A stretch of 64,000 nt of DNA from contig QFNI01000001.1 of NCBI GenBank assembly GCA_003240775.1, positions 1-64,000 of the forward strand, in the 5' to 3' direction. The notes beneath the pieces were generated by a model. The model had not been told where the DNA came from. It was given only the letters and a program-made list of their open reading frames with translations, and made no database searches. Made by a program: the position numbers and the translations under genes. The DNA is from Mesorhizobium amorphae (GTDB lineage Bacteria > Pseudomonadota > Alphaproteobacteria > Rhizobiales > Rhizobiaceae). Positions within the stretch are counted from its first letter, which is position 1, and every line of letters starts with the position of its first letter. Positions 17,126-25,005 of the stretch are shown here, piece by piece.

Positions 17126-17140
17126 TTAACCGATCGGTAA
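17126..17140. promoter_or_regulatory. CtrA-like box upstream of mepA
   Basis: TTAA-N7-GTAA followed by C matches the alphaproteobacterial CtrA consensus TTAA-N7-TTAA at seven of eight positions. It lies 43 bases before the mepA start, a sensible place to control transcription of a cell-wall endopeptidase in the cell cycle. Binding is inference. Confidence 0.35.
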
Positions 17141-17182
17141 CCAGGGCGGCGGAGGTTTCGTCGACCCGGAGACGCTTCCACC

Positions 17183-18217
17183 ATGCTTCGCCTCGCGCGC
17201 ACCCTTTCTTTGTCACTTCTGGCGCTCGGGCTGGCGCTGCCTGCGGCATCCGCACAGGAAAGCAAGGCCAAGGACCTGTTCGGCTCCGAACGCCTGCCTT
17301 CGCTGCAGGCGGCAGCCTCCTACGGCTTCTATTCCAAGGGCTGCCTGGCGGGCGGGGTGGCGATTGCGACCGATGGGCCGACCTGGCAGGCCATGCGCTT
17401 GTCGCGCAACCGCCGCTGGGGCCACCCGACCATGATTCGGGTTTTGGAGAAGCTGAGCCGCGACGCCGTGGCCGACGGCTGGCCGGGCCTGCTTCTCGGC
17501 GACATCTCCCAGCCGCGCGGCGGGCCGATGCTTTCGGGCCATGCATCCCACCAGATCGGCCTCGACGCCGACATCTGGTTCACGCCCATGCCGCCCAAGC
17601 GGCTGACGGCCCAGGAGCGCGAAAGCATCCAGCCGCGCTCGCTCGTCAACGAGAAGACGCATCTGGTGATCGACCGCCTGTGGAAGCCCGAGCATGCGCG
17701 CCTTCTCAAGCGCGCCGCATCCTATCCGGAAGTCGAGCGCATCCTGGTCAATGCCGGCATCAAGCGGAAGCTCTGCGAGACGGTGAAGGGCGACCGCTCC
17801 TGGCTTGCCAAGGTGCGGCCCTTCTGGGGCCACGACTACCACTTCCACATCCGCATCGGCTGCCAGGCCGGCTCGCCGGGCTGCAAGGGGCAGGAACCCG
17901 TGCAGATGACGGATGACGGCTGCGGCAAGCCGCTCGCCTGGTGGTTCACCGAGGAGCCCTGGCGCCCCAACAAGAACCCGGACGCGCCCAAGGCGCGCGA
18001 CCTGATGACCATGCAGAACCTGCCCAACGCCTGCCGCGCGGTGCTGGAAGCAAAGGGGCCTGCATCGGAAGCTGTGGTCACCATGGGCACGAACGGCGCG
18101 GCACCGGCCGCCGCCCGCGTAGCGACCGCACCCACCCCCGACGACATGCCGGCATTGGGCTTCATGCCCCTGCCCGACGCCGACGCGCCAACGCCGTTTC
18201 CGCGCCCTCGGGGTTAG
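17183..18217 (+). CDS. mepA: Penicillin-insensitive murein endopeptidase
   Basis: 344 residues with a signal peptide (cleavage near PAASAQ, residue 25). MepA is a zinc-dependent LAS-family peptidase that cuts D-alanyl-meso-DAP cross-links in periplasmic peptidoglycan. The metal site is visible as SGHASHQIGLDADIW (H123 and D130) and GHDYHFHIRIGC (around residues 215-223). Cysteine pairs typical of the family are present. A proline- and alanine-rich tail follows the catalytic domain. The gene is monocistronic; a CtrA-like box precedes it and a REP pair follows. Confidence 0.94.
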   Translation: MLRLARTLSLSLLALGLALPAASAQESKAKDLFGSERLPSLQAAASYGFYSKGCLAGGVAIATDGPTWQAMRLSRNRRWGHPTMIRVLEKLSRDAVADGWPGLLLGDISQPRGGPMLSGHASHQIGLDADIWFTPMPPKRLTAQERESIQPRSLVNEKTHLVIDRLWKPEHARLLKRAASYPEVERILVNAGIKRKLCETVKGDRSWLAKVRPFWGHDYHFHIRIGCQAGSPGCKGQEPVQMTDDGCGKPLAWWFTEEPWRPNKNPDAPKARDLMTMQNLPNACRAVLEAKGPASEAVVTMGTNGAAPAAARVATAPTPDDMPALGFMPLPDADAPTPFPRPRG

Positions 18218-18250
18218 GGGTCGGGCCCTCGGTCAGGCGGCGGGGTCACG

Positions 18251-18380
18251 TCGTGGATTCTCGGGTCAAGCCCGAGAATGACGAAGGGAGAGAGGGAGAG
18301 GGTAACCGGCGACGGTGGTGGGCTCCACTCCCGCACATCCACCCCACCCTCGTCATTCTCGGGCTTGACCCGAGAATCCA
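18251..18380. repeat. Inverted pair of REP palindromes (ATTCTCGGG family)
   Basis: Unit 1 (18251-18284) and unit 2 (18350-18380) are inverted copies of one sequence. Each unit is itself a palindrome: ATTCTCGGG and CCCGAGAAT separated by TCAAG or CTTGA. Similarity extends beyond the stems (GGGGTC, CGTC, TGGATTC). Such bacterial interspersed elements are common between genes in alphaproteobacteria and may end transcripts or protect mRNA. It fills the mepA-glk gap. Confidence 0.85.
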
Positions 18381-18488
18381 TGCCGTGACGTCGCGACCCC
18401 CGCTGAGCGTGCAGAACCCGTGACCCACCTTGGCCTTTCCCCCCACCTGCGCTAGCAGCGAAGAAGAGGCCCGGGGGGAGAACACCAC

Positions 18489-19559
18489 ATGCCAGACGCA
18501 TCGCACTTTCCCTTTCCCGTTCTGATCGGCGATGTCGGCGGCACCAATGCCCGCTTCGGCATCGTGGAAGGACCCGATGCCGAGCTCGGCCCCGTTTCCA
18601 TCGTCAAGGTGGCCGACTTCGCGACCATCGACGACGCCATCGCAGCCACCCTCGCGGAGCGCACGGGTCCCAGGCCCCGCTCGGCGTTGCTTGCGGTGGC
18701 GGGGCCCGTCACGGGCGATGCGGTGGCCCTCACCAACTGTCCCTGGGTGGTGCGCCCGCGCACGATGTTCGAACCGCTCGGCCTCGAAGACATCGTGATC
18801 CTCAACGATTTCGAGGCCCAGGCGCTGGCCGCCGTGACACTTCCGCCCGAGCACATGGAGCCGATCGGCGGCGGCACCGCGGAGCCTGACGCCGGCCGCG
18901 TCGTTCTCGGCCCCGGCACGGGCCTCGGCGTCGCAGGCCTCGTGCGCTCGGGCGGGCGCTGGATTCCCGTGCGCGGCGAGGGCGGCCACATGGACCTCGG
19001 CCCCCGCACCGCCCGCGACCGTGAAGTGTTTCCCCACCTCGACCCCATCGATGGCCGCATCTCGGGCGAGCAGATCCTGTGCGGGCGCGGCCTCATGAAC
19101 CTTTATCGCGCGGTTGCGCGTGCGGACGGTGTCCAGGCGCTCCTCGACACGCCGGCCGCCGTCACCACAGCGGCCCTCGAAGGCCGCGACCCACTGGCGG
19201 CAGAAACGCTTCAACTTTTCGCCACTTATCTCGCGCGCACGGCGGGCGATCTCGCGCTCGTCTTCATGAGCCGCGGCGGCGTCTATCTTTCGGGCGGCAT
19301 CGCCCAGAAGATCGTGCCCGCGCTGCACGAACCCGGATTCCGCGCGGCTTTCGAGGACAAGGCGCCTCACCAGGCCCTGATGCGCGCCATGCCCGTCTTC
19401 GTGATGACGCATCCGCTCGCAGCATTGCTGGGGCTCGCAGCCTATGCGCGCACGCCCGACGCCTTCGGCATCGAGACCGCCGGCCGCCGCTGGCAGTCCC
19501 ACCACGCATCACCCGCCGCTGGCAGCACCGATAGGCAAGGAGCGCAGCAGCCGTTATAG
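18489..19559 (+). CDS. glk: Glucokinase
   Basis: 356 residues. It phosphorylates glucose with ATP to glucose-6-phosphate, feeding the Entner-Doudoroff and pentose phosphate routes. The phosphate-1 loop GDVGGTNARFG is at 14-24, ILNDFEAQALA supplies the catalytic Asp, PGTGLGVAGL is the phosphate-2 loop, and GEGGHMDLGP and GGVYLSGGIAQKI complete the ROK-unrelated Glk family signature. The C-terminal 30 residues are extended relative to most homologues. The ABC exporter begins 34 bases later, so cotranscription is likely. Confidence 0.95.
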   Translation: MPDASHFPFPVLIGDVGGTNARFGIVEGPDAELGPVSIVKVADFATIDDAIAATLAERTGPRPRSALLAVAGPVTGDAVALTNCPWVVRPRTMFEPLGLEDIVILNDFEAQALAAVTLPPEHMEPIGGGTAEPDAGRVVLGPGTGLGVAGLVRSGGRWIPVRGEGGHMDLGPRTARDREVFPHLDPIDGRISGEQILCGRGLMNLYRAVARADGVQALLDTPAAVTTAALEGRDPLAAETLQLFATYLARTAGDLALVFMSRGGVYLSGGIAQKIVPALHEPGFRAAFEDKAPHQALMRAMPVFVMTHPLAALLGLAAYARTPDAFGIETAGRRWQSHHASPAAGSTDRQGAQQPL

Positions 19560-19593
19560 GAGCGCCCGAACCACAGCACGCGGGCAGGCCGGT

Positions 19594-21444
19594 TTGGCAG
19601 TCTCCATCCTCCGAAAGCGACCCAAGGCCGAGCCCGGCGAGATCGTGGCCGTGCTGCGCCGCATCGCGGCCGAGAACGGTCGCCAGTATTTCGGCCAGTA
19701 TGCGCTGGCCGCCCTCTGCCTCGTTCTGATCGCGGGCTCCACGGCCTTCACCGCCTGGATCATGCGCGACGTGATCGACGAGATCTTCTACAAGGGCCGC
19801 TCCGACCTCGTGCTGCTGATCTCGCTGACTGTGCTCGCGGCCTTCGTGACGCGCGGCCTCGCATCCTACGGCCAGGCCGTGATCCTCGCGCGCATCGGCA
19901 ACAACCTGATCGCGCGCTACCAGCGCCGCATGTTCGACCACCTCATGCGGCTCGGCCTCGATTTCTACGCCGACAACCGCTCGGGCGCGCTGGCTGCCCG
20001 CATCAACCAAAACATCTCAGGGATCCGCGACCTTCTTTCCACAACGCTCACCGCCGTCGCGCGCGATGCGGTCTCGCTGGTCGCGCTCGTCGCCGTGATG
20101 GTGATGCAGGACCCCGTGCTCTCGCTTTCGGCCTTCGTGATCGGCCCGCCGCTGATCTTTGCCGTCAACTACCTGATGCGCCGCCTGCGCCGGCTGACGC
20201 GCGAGCAGGTGGAGCTCAACTCCCGCCTGATCGGCGCGCTGCAGGAGGCGACGCAAGGGGTCGCGGTGGTGAAGGCCTTCACCATGGAGGCACAGCTCGC
20301 AAACAAGCTTTCCGGCCTGATCGACCACGCCGAAAAGCGTTCCAACAAGATTGCCAGCGTGTCCGAGCGCCTGACGCCGGTCTCCGAAATCCTCGCGGGA
20401 TTGGCCGTCGCGGGCGTGATCGCCTATGCCGGCTTCCGCACGAGCGACGGCGTGATGCCCGGCTCGATCTTCGCCTTCATCACCGCCCTTCTGCTGGCCT
20501 ATGACCCCGCCCGCCGGCTCGCCCGCGTCCAGGTCAACCTGGAGCGCGCGGTGGTCAATGCGCGCATGATCTACGAGGTACTCGACCTCGAGCCCGGCCA
20601 GCGCGACCGGCCGGGCGCCGAACCGCTCCGCGTCTCGGCCGGCGAGGTGCGCTTCGAGGACGTGTCCTTCGGCTACGCCACCGACCTGCCGGTGCTGCAC
20701 AAGGTCTCGTTCACGGCCCAGGCCGGCAGGACGACCGCGATCGTGGGCGCGTCGGGTGCGGGCAAGTCCACGCTGATCGCGCTGCTGGAACGCTTCTACG
20801 ATCTCGATGCCGGCCGCATCGTGATCGACGGGCAGGACGTGGCCCATGTCACCAAGACCTCGCTGCGCGGCTCGATCGCCTATGTCTCGCAGCTGCCATA
20901 CCTCTTCGAGGGCACGATCCGCGACAACATCCGCTATGGCCGGGCGGACGCCACCGACAGCGAGATCGAGGAAGCGGCTTCGCTCGCCGAGGCGCACGAC
21001 TTCATCCTGCGCCAGCCGCAAGGCTACGACACGCTGGTGGGCGAGAACGGGGCGACGCTCTCGGGCGGCCAGCGCCAACGCCTTTCGATCGCGCGCGCCC
21101 TCGTGCGCAACGCGCCGATCCTGCTGCTCGACGAGGCGACGAGCGCGCTCGACAACGAATCCGAAGCCCGCGTCCAGGCCGCGCTCGAACGCGCCATGAC
21201 GGGCCGCACCACGATCGTGATCGCGCACCGCCTGTCCACCGTGGTGGGTGCCGACAAGATCGTCGTGATGGAAGAGGGCCGCGTGGCCGAAGAGGGCACG
21301 CATCACGGCCTGCTCGAAGACAAGGCCGGGCTCTACACCCGCTTCTTCCGCCTCCAGAGCGAGCGTGGCCTGGGCCTGGTCGACGACCTTTCGCCCCAGG
21401 CCCCCGCTTCCGACCCCGCCGAGAAGGTGCTGCACCATGGCTGA
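19594..21444 (+). CDS. ABC exporter, fused permease and ATPase (MsbA-like)
   Basis: 616 residues when started at TTG 19594, which has GGGCAGG at a suitable distance; earlier in-frame codons overlap glk and look non-native. Six membrane segments occupy residues 30-320. The nucleotide-binding domain has Walker A GASGAGKST (about 386), signature LSGGQRQR (about 488), Walker B ILLLDEATSALD (about 508) and the H-loop VIAHRLST. Closest in layout to MsbA-type lipid flippases; in rhizobia such a gene often sits beside glk. Substrate is not determined. Confidence 0.9.
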   Translation: MAVSILRKRPKAEPGEIVAVLRRIAAENGRQYFGQYALAALCLVLIAGSTAFTAWIMRDVIDEIFYKGRSDLVLLISLTVLAAFVTRGLASYGQAVILARIGNNLIARYQRRMFDHLMRLGLDFYADNRSGALAARINQNISGIRDLLSTTLTAVARDAVSLVALVAVMVMQDPVLSLSAFVIGPPLIFAVNYLMRRLRRLTREQVELNSRLIGALQEATQGVAVVKAFTMEAQLANKLSGLIDHAEKRSNKIASVSERLTPVSEILAGLAVAGVIAYAGFRTSDGVMPGSIFAFITALLLAYDPARRLARVQVNLERAVVNARMIYEVLDLEPGQRDRPGAEPLRVSAGEVRFEDVSFGYATDLPVLHKVSFTAQAGRTTAIVGASGAGKSTLIALLERFYDLDAGRIVIDGQDVAHVTKTSLRGSIAYVSQLPYLFEGTIRDNIRYGRADATDSEIEEAASLAEAHDFILRQPQGYDTLVGENGATLSGGQRQRLSIARALVRNAPILLLDEATSALDNESEARVQAALERAMTGRTTIVIAHRLSTVVGADKIVVMEEGRVAEEGTHHGLLEDKAGLYTRFFRLQSERGLGLVDDLSPQAPASDPAEKVLHHG

Positions 21445-22273
21445 TGCTTCAGGCGATGCCTTGCCCGCGATGCGCCTCGTTGTGGTGGGGGCGGGCGGGC
21501 GCATGGGCCAGGCGCTGATCCGCACGATCGCGGCCGCCCCCGGCGCCCGCCTCGCAGGCGCGCTGGAGCGCGAGGGTGCTGCCGTGCTCGGCAAGGATGC
21601 GGGCACGCTCGCAGGCCTCGAGCCGCTCGGCGTTGCCGTTTCCGACGATCCGCTTCCCGTCTTCGCCCAGGCCGATGGCGTGCTCGACTTCACCGCGCCC
21701 GCAGCCACCGTCGCCTTTGCGGGCTATGCCGCCCAGGCGGGCATCGCCCATGTGATCGGCACCACCGGCTGCTCGGCGGAAGACGATGCCCGCATCGCTG
21801 CCGCCGCCCGCCACGCCCCGATCGTCAAGTCGGGCAACATGAGCCTGGGGGTCAACCTTCTCGCCGGCCTCGTCGCCCAGGCAGCGCGCGCTCTGCCCGC
21901 AGAAGATTTCGACATCGAGGTGCTCGAGATGCACCACCGCCACAAGGTGGACGCGCCCTCGGGCACGGCCCTCCTGCTCGGCGAGGCGGCAGCGCAAGGC
22001 CGCAACATCGCGCTTGGCCAAAACAGCGTGCGCTCGCGCGACGGCCACACCGGCGCGCGGCCCCAGGGCGCGGTCGGCTTCGCCACCTTGCGCGGCGGCT
22101 CGGTGGTGGGCGATCATTCCGTGATCTTCGCAGGGCCGGCCGAGCGCATCACGCTCGCCCACCACGCCGAGGACCGCACGATCTTCGCGCGCGGTGCCGT
22201 GCGCGCGGCGCTCTGGGCGCGCAACCGCAAGCCCGGTCTTTATTCCATGCTCGACGTGCTCGGGCTCAATTGA
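21437..22273 (+). CDS. dapB: 4-hydroxy-tetrahydrodipicolinate reductase
   Basis: 278 residues. It catalyses the second step of the lysine/meso-DAP branch, reducing hydroxytetrahydrodipicolinate with NAD(P)H. The nucleotide loop GAGGRMG is at 18-24, and the catalytic EMHHRHKVDAPSGTA begins near residue 164 with H166, H167 and K170. GTTGCSAEDD and SGNMSLGVN are also conserved. ATG 21437 overlaps the exporter's last codons by 8 bases. The gpmA ribosome-binding site overlaps its stop codon, so glk, exporter, dapB and gpmA are likely one transcription unit. Confidence 0.97.
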   Translation: MADASGDALPAMRLVVVGAGGRMGQALIRTIAAAPGARLAGALEREGAAVLGKDAGTLAGLEPLGVAVSDDPLPVFAQADGVLDFTAPAATVAFAGYAAQAGIAHVIGTTGCSAEDDARIAAAARHAPIVKSGNMSLGVNLLAGLVAQAARALPAEDFDIEVLEMHHRHKVDAPSGTALLLGEAAAQGRNIALGQNSVRSRDGHTGARPQGAVGFATLRGGSVVGDHSVIFAGPAERITLAHHAEDRTIFARGAVRAALWARNRKPGLYSMLDVLGLN

Positions 22274-22284
22274 GGGGAATGCCC

Positions 22285-22905
22285 ATGTCGGGAACACTGG
22301 TGCTCGTCCGCCACGGGCAGAGCGAATGGAACCTCCAGAACCTCTTCACCGGCTGGCGCGACGTGGCGCTGACCGAGACGGGACGCGCCGAGGCCCTCGC
22401 CGGCGCCCAGCGCCTCAAGGCGCGCGGGCTCAAGTTCGACATCGCCTTCACCTCGGCGCTCAAGCGCGCGCAGAACACGTGCTCGATCATCCTCGACGAG
22501 CTCGGCCAGTCCGACCTCGAAACCGTGCGCGACCCCGCGCTGAACGAGCGCGACTACGGCGACCTCTCGGGCCTCAACAAGGACGACGCGCGCGCCAAGT
22601 GGGGCGAGGATCAGGTCCACATCTGGCGCCGCTCCTACGACACCCCGCCGCCCGGCGGCGAAAGCCTGCGCGACACCGGCGCGCGTGTCTGGCCCTATTA
22701 CATGCACACGGTGCAGCCCCATGTTCTGCGCGGCCAGACCGTTCTGGTCGCCGCCCACGGCAACTCGCTGCGCGCCCTGATCATGGCGCTCGAAGGCATT
22801 CCCGGCCCCGAGATCGTCTCGCTCGAACTCGCCACCGGCGTGCCCCTCGTCTACCGCCTCAATCCGGATTCCACGGTCGCCTCCAAGGAAATCCTCTCCG
22901 CCTGA
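22285..22905 (+). CDS. gpmA: 2,3-bisphosphoglycerate-dependent phosphoglycerate mutase
   Basis: 206 residues. It interconverts 3- and 2-phosphoglycerate in glycolysis and gluconeogenesis. The catalytic VRHGQSEWN contains the phospho-acceptor His10; NERDYGDLSG and VAAHGNSLRALI give the second His and phosphate pocket. The protein is the short form usual in alphaproteobacteria (E. coli GpmA is about 250 residues). GAGGGG at 22272-22277 is 7 bases from ATG 22285 and only 1 base from ATG 22279, which sets the start. Confidence 0.95.
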   Translation: MSGTLVLVRHGQSEWNLQNLFTGWRDVALTETGRAEALAGAQRLKARGLKFDIAFTSALKRAQNTCSIILDELGQSDLETVRDPALNERDYGDLSGLNKDDARAKWGEDQVHIWRRSYDTPPPGGESLRDTGARVWPYYMHTVQPHVLRGQTVLVAAHGNSLRALIMALEGIPGPEIVSLELATGVPLVYRLNPDSTVASKEILSA

Positions 22906-22935
22906 AACAAAGGGCGGTCCGGCCCCATTTCCCGA

Positions 22936-22964
22936 TTGACACCCGCCGGCCCGCCCCTTAACTA
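22936..22964 (+). promoter_or_regulatory. Promoter of tRNA-Leu(CAG)
   Basis: A consensus TTGACA (22936-22941) is followed after 16-17 bases by TTAACT/TAACTA (22958-22964), ending 12 bases before the mature tRNA. The -35 matches sigma-70 perfectly. Confidence 0.7.
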
Positions 22965-22975
22965 CCCCCTCACTT

Positions 22976-23060
22976 GCCCAGATGGCGGAATTGGTAGACG
23001 CGCACGGTTCAGGTCCGTGTTCCGCAAGGAGTGGAGGTTCGAGTCCTCTTCTGGGCACCA
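22976..23060 (+). tRNA. tRNA-Leu (anticodon CAG)
   Basis: The acceptor stem GCCCAGA pairs with TCTGGGC, followed by discriminator A and an encoded CCA. The anticodon arm CACGG-TTCAGGT-CCGTG gives CAG, reading CUG codons. A class II variable arm (TTCCGCAAGGAGT) and the T arm GGAGG-TTCGAGT-CCTCT complete an intact cloverleaf. CUG is the major Leu codon in such GC-rich genomes. Confidence 0.96.
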
Positions 23061-23522
23061 AGCACCCTGCTTTGAGCGCGGGTGGGTCCGACAAAATCCT
23101 CAGCGCCTTCTGTTCGCTTTCTCGCGTTGCCACATAGCGCAGTGTGGCGGCGTCTTCTGGTTTGGCTGAGAGGTGACGGGCCAGTCACCATTCCTCTCGA
23201 GATCGATATAGGGCGCTTCGCGGAAGTGCCGTTCTCCGGTCCTGCCAACGCTCACGATCAGTTTGTCCCGTCGAAGGCTGAGGCCAGAGATGCGGCGGTC
23301 TCTTTGGAGACATCAAATCGACACTTGGCCTTTTACTCTTTGAGAAGCGTGCCCCGGTTACGCTGCTGAATGAAAGGTACGCTACTCTCCGTGTGAGCAG
23401 GCTTTGCAAGACACCGGCTCAAGCCAAGCAACGAAACTCCGCGTTCGGCTGGCAAGCTTGGCTCTTCGTTGGCTGCAACCTGCACGGAGATCTCAAGCGA
23501 CCGATCTCATCAGGGACCGGCG
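23061..23522. other. 462-base gap between tRNA-Leu and the CapK-like gene
   Basis: No convincing gene, repeat or RNA is visible. Base composition is less GC-rich than the flanks, especially after about 23230, and continues that way into the CapK-like gene. No copy of the tRNA 3' end is seen as an attachment repeat. It may be the decayed edge of an acquired segment. Confidence 0.5.
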
Positions 23523-24938
23523 ATGAAGGCACTGAATACTCTGCGAGGTCTCTATGTCCGCAGCCCCCGCTTCGTAAGGAATGTCGCGCGCCCGTTCGTC
23601 TCGCTCGTGCCGACGAAGATGAAATTCGGGCGCAGCTATGCCGACTTGCGGCAGCGGGTCGCCAAGGCAGCCGAGGACCCTGACTTTGCGGCAGAGCAAC
23701 ATCTCGTTGCATTGCGGGCACTTGTCGAAAAGGCCCACGCGGGAAGCCCCTTCTACAGGGCCGAGATCGAACGAGCCTTCGGTGCCTCTTTCGATCCATC
23801 GAGGATGATGCCCGCCGATCTCGGACGGCTTCCTGTTCTGAACAAGGCTAGGTTGAAAGCAGCGGGCGACGCCGTCCTGGCAGTGCCTCGCCAGCAAGTG
23901 GATAGTGCCGAAACCAGCGGCTCCAACAGCGAGCCAAGCTTCGCATTCTACCTCGACAGGGACCGCAGCCCGCGCGAAATGGCCTTCGTCTATGACGCTT
24001 GGTCGCGGATCGGCTTCGATGAGAATACGCCGCGCGCCAGCCTTCGAGGGTTCTCGCTGGCCGATCAGACGGGAATCATGGACTGGGATCCCGCACTCAA
24101 GGAACTGAAGCTCGCTGTCTTTCCATTGAGCGCGTCCGATGCTGTGCTCTATGTCGATGAAATCGACAGGCGGCGGATTCGATATCTTTACGGATACCCC
24201 TCCGCGATCGAGCTGTTCTGCCGGCGTCTCGTCCAGACCGGCCGCAGGCCGAAACTGCCGATCCTGGGAATCCTGCCGATCTCCGAACCCATCCATGATC
24301 ATCAACGCAAGCTGATCCGCTCCGTGTTGGGGCCGGTGGCATTCGCTCCCTTCTACGGACTGAGCGAAAAGGTCGCCTTCGCGGTGGAGATCGACGAGGA
24401 ACGCGGCGTCTACGAGTTCAACCCCCTGTATGGTGTGGCGGAACTGCTGGACGACGACGACAAGCCGGTCACGGAGCGTGGCCGGGAAGGGCGCATCGTG
24501 GCGACCGGCTTTCTGTCCACCGGCATGCCGTTCATTCGCTACGACACCCGCGATTTCGCCAGATTGGTGCAGCTTCCGACACACGGGAATGGCTACAGGT
24601 TGCGCATCGAAGCCATCGCGCCGCGCCGCAAGCCCGGCTTCCTGATCACCGCCGTGGGCGATCGTGTGGTTGCGACCGATCTCGCACCGGAGGATCCGGA
24701 GTTCTTCAAGGGCGTCAGCGAATACCAGTTCCATCAGCACAAGGCCGGCATCGTCGTGATGCGCTACATTCCGGATGACAAGGGCTCCGTCGCGGACGCA
24801 CAGAGGATGACGAGGTATTTCGCGGAAAAAGTTCGCAACGCCCTTTCCTTCGAACTCCAGCAGGTGACGCAGATCGCGAGCGGTCGGGGCGGCAAGCGCG
24901 CCTTCATCGACCAGCGTCTCGATCTCGAACTCTATTGA
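23523..24938 (+). CDS. CapK/PaaK-like adenylate-forming enzyme (coenzyme F390 synthetase-like)
   Basis: 471 residues. Architecture matches the phenylacetate-CoA ligase/CapK group: an N-terminal helical part with HLVALRALVEKAHAGSPFYR, a nucleotide loop ETSGSNSEPSF replacing the usual SSGTTG-type sequence, YGYPSAIELFC, FAPFYGLSEKVAFAVE and a C-terminal YDTRDFARL adenylation segment. CapK-type proteins act in polysaccharide or capsule loci on unknown acids. This gene stands alone downstream of tRNA-Leu. Codon use is visibly less GC-biased than its neighbours (for example AAGGAATG, CTATGTC stretches), suggesting horizontal acquisition. GGGACCGGCG precedes ATG 23523. Confidence 0.8.
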   Translation: MKALNTLRGLYVRSPRFVRNVARPFVSLVPTKMKFGRSYADLRQRVAKAAEDPDFAAEQHLVALRALVEKAHAGSPFYRAEIERAFGASFDPSRMMPADLGRLPVLNKARLKAAGDAVLAVPRQQVDSAETSGSNSEPSFAFYLDRDRSPREMAFVYDAWSRIGFDENTPRASLRGFSLADQTGIMDWDPALKELKLAVFPLSASDAVLYVDEIDRRRIRYLYGYPSAIELFCRRLVQTGRRPKLPILGILPISEPIHDHQRKLIRSVLGPVAFAPFYGLSEKVAFAVEIDEERGVYEFNPLYGVAELLDDDDKPVTERGREGRIVATGFLSTGMPFIRYDTRDFARLVQLPTHGNGYRLRIEAIAPRRKPGFLITAVGDRVVATDLAPEDPEFFKGVSEYQFHQHKAGIVVMRYIPDDKGSVADAQRMTRYFAEKVRNALSFELQQVTQIASGRGGKRAFIDQRLDLELY

Positions 24939-24961
24939 AGCCCTCGAAGGCCGAGCAGCAT

Positions 24962-25001
24962 GGACGCCGCAACGATCACGGCGTCCCGAGATCGGGATCT
25001 C
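24962..25001. terminator. Possible double hairpin between convergent capK-like and mutase genes
   Basis: GGACGCCG (24962-24969) pairs with CGGCGTCC (24979-24986), and GAGATC pairs with GATCTC (24988-25001). No T-run follows, so termination is uncertain. Confidence 0.35.
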
Positions 25002-25005
25002 ATCG

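Noticed and set aside
23009..23248. Minus-strand ORF ending RTRTSTPCGTRT
   Set aside because: It reads across tRNA-Leu on the antisense strand; this peptide is a well-known annotation artefact of tRNA-Leu genes.
23061..25005. Attachment-site duplication of the tRNA-Leu 3' end flanking the CapK-like gene
   Set aside because: No second copy of the T-arm/acceptor sequence was found downstream, so integration by a tRNA-targeting integrase is not supported directly.
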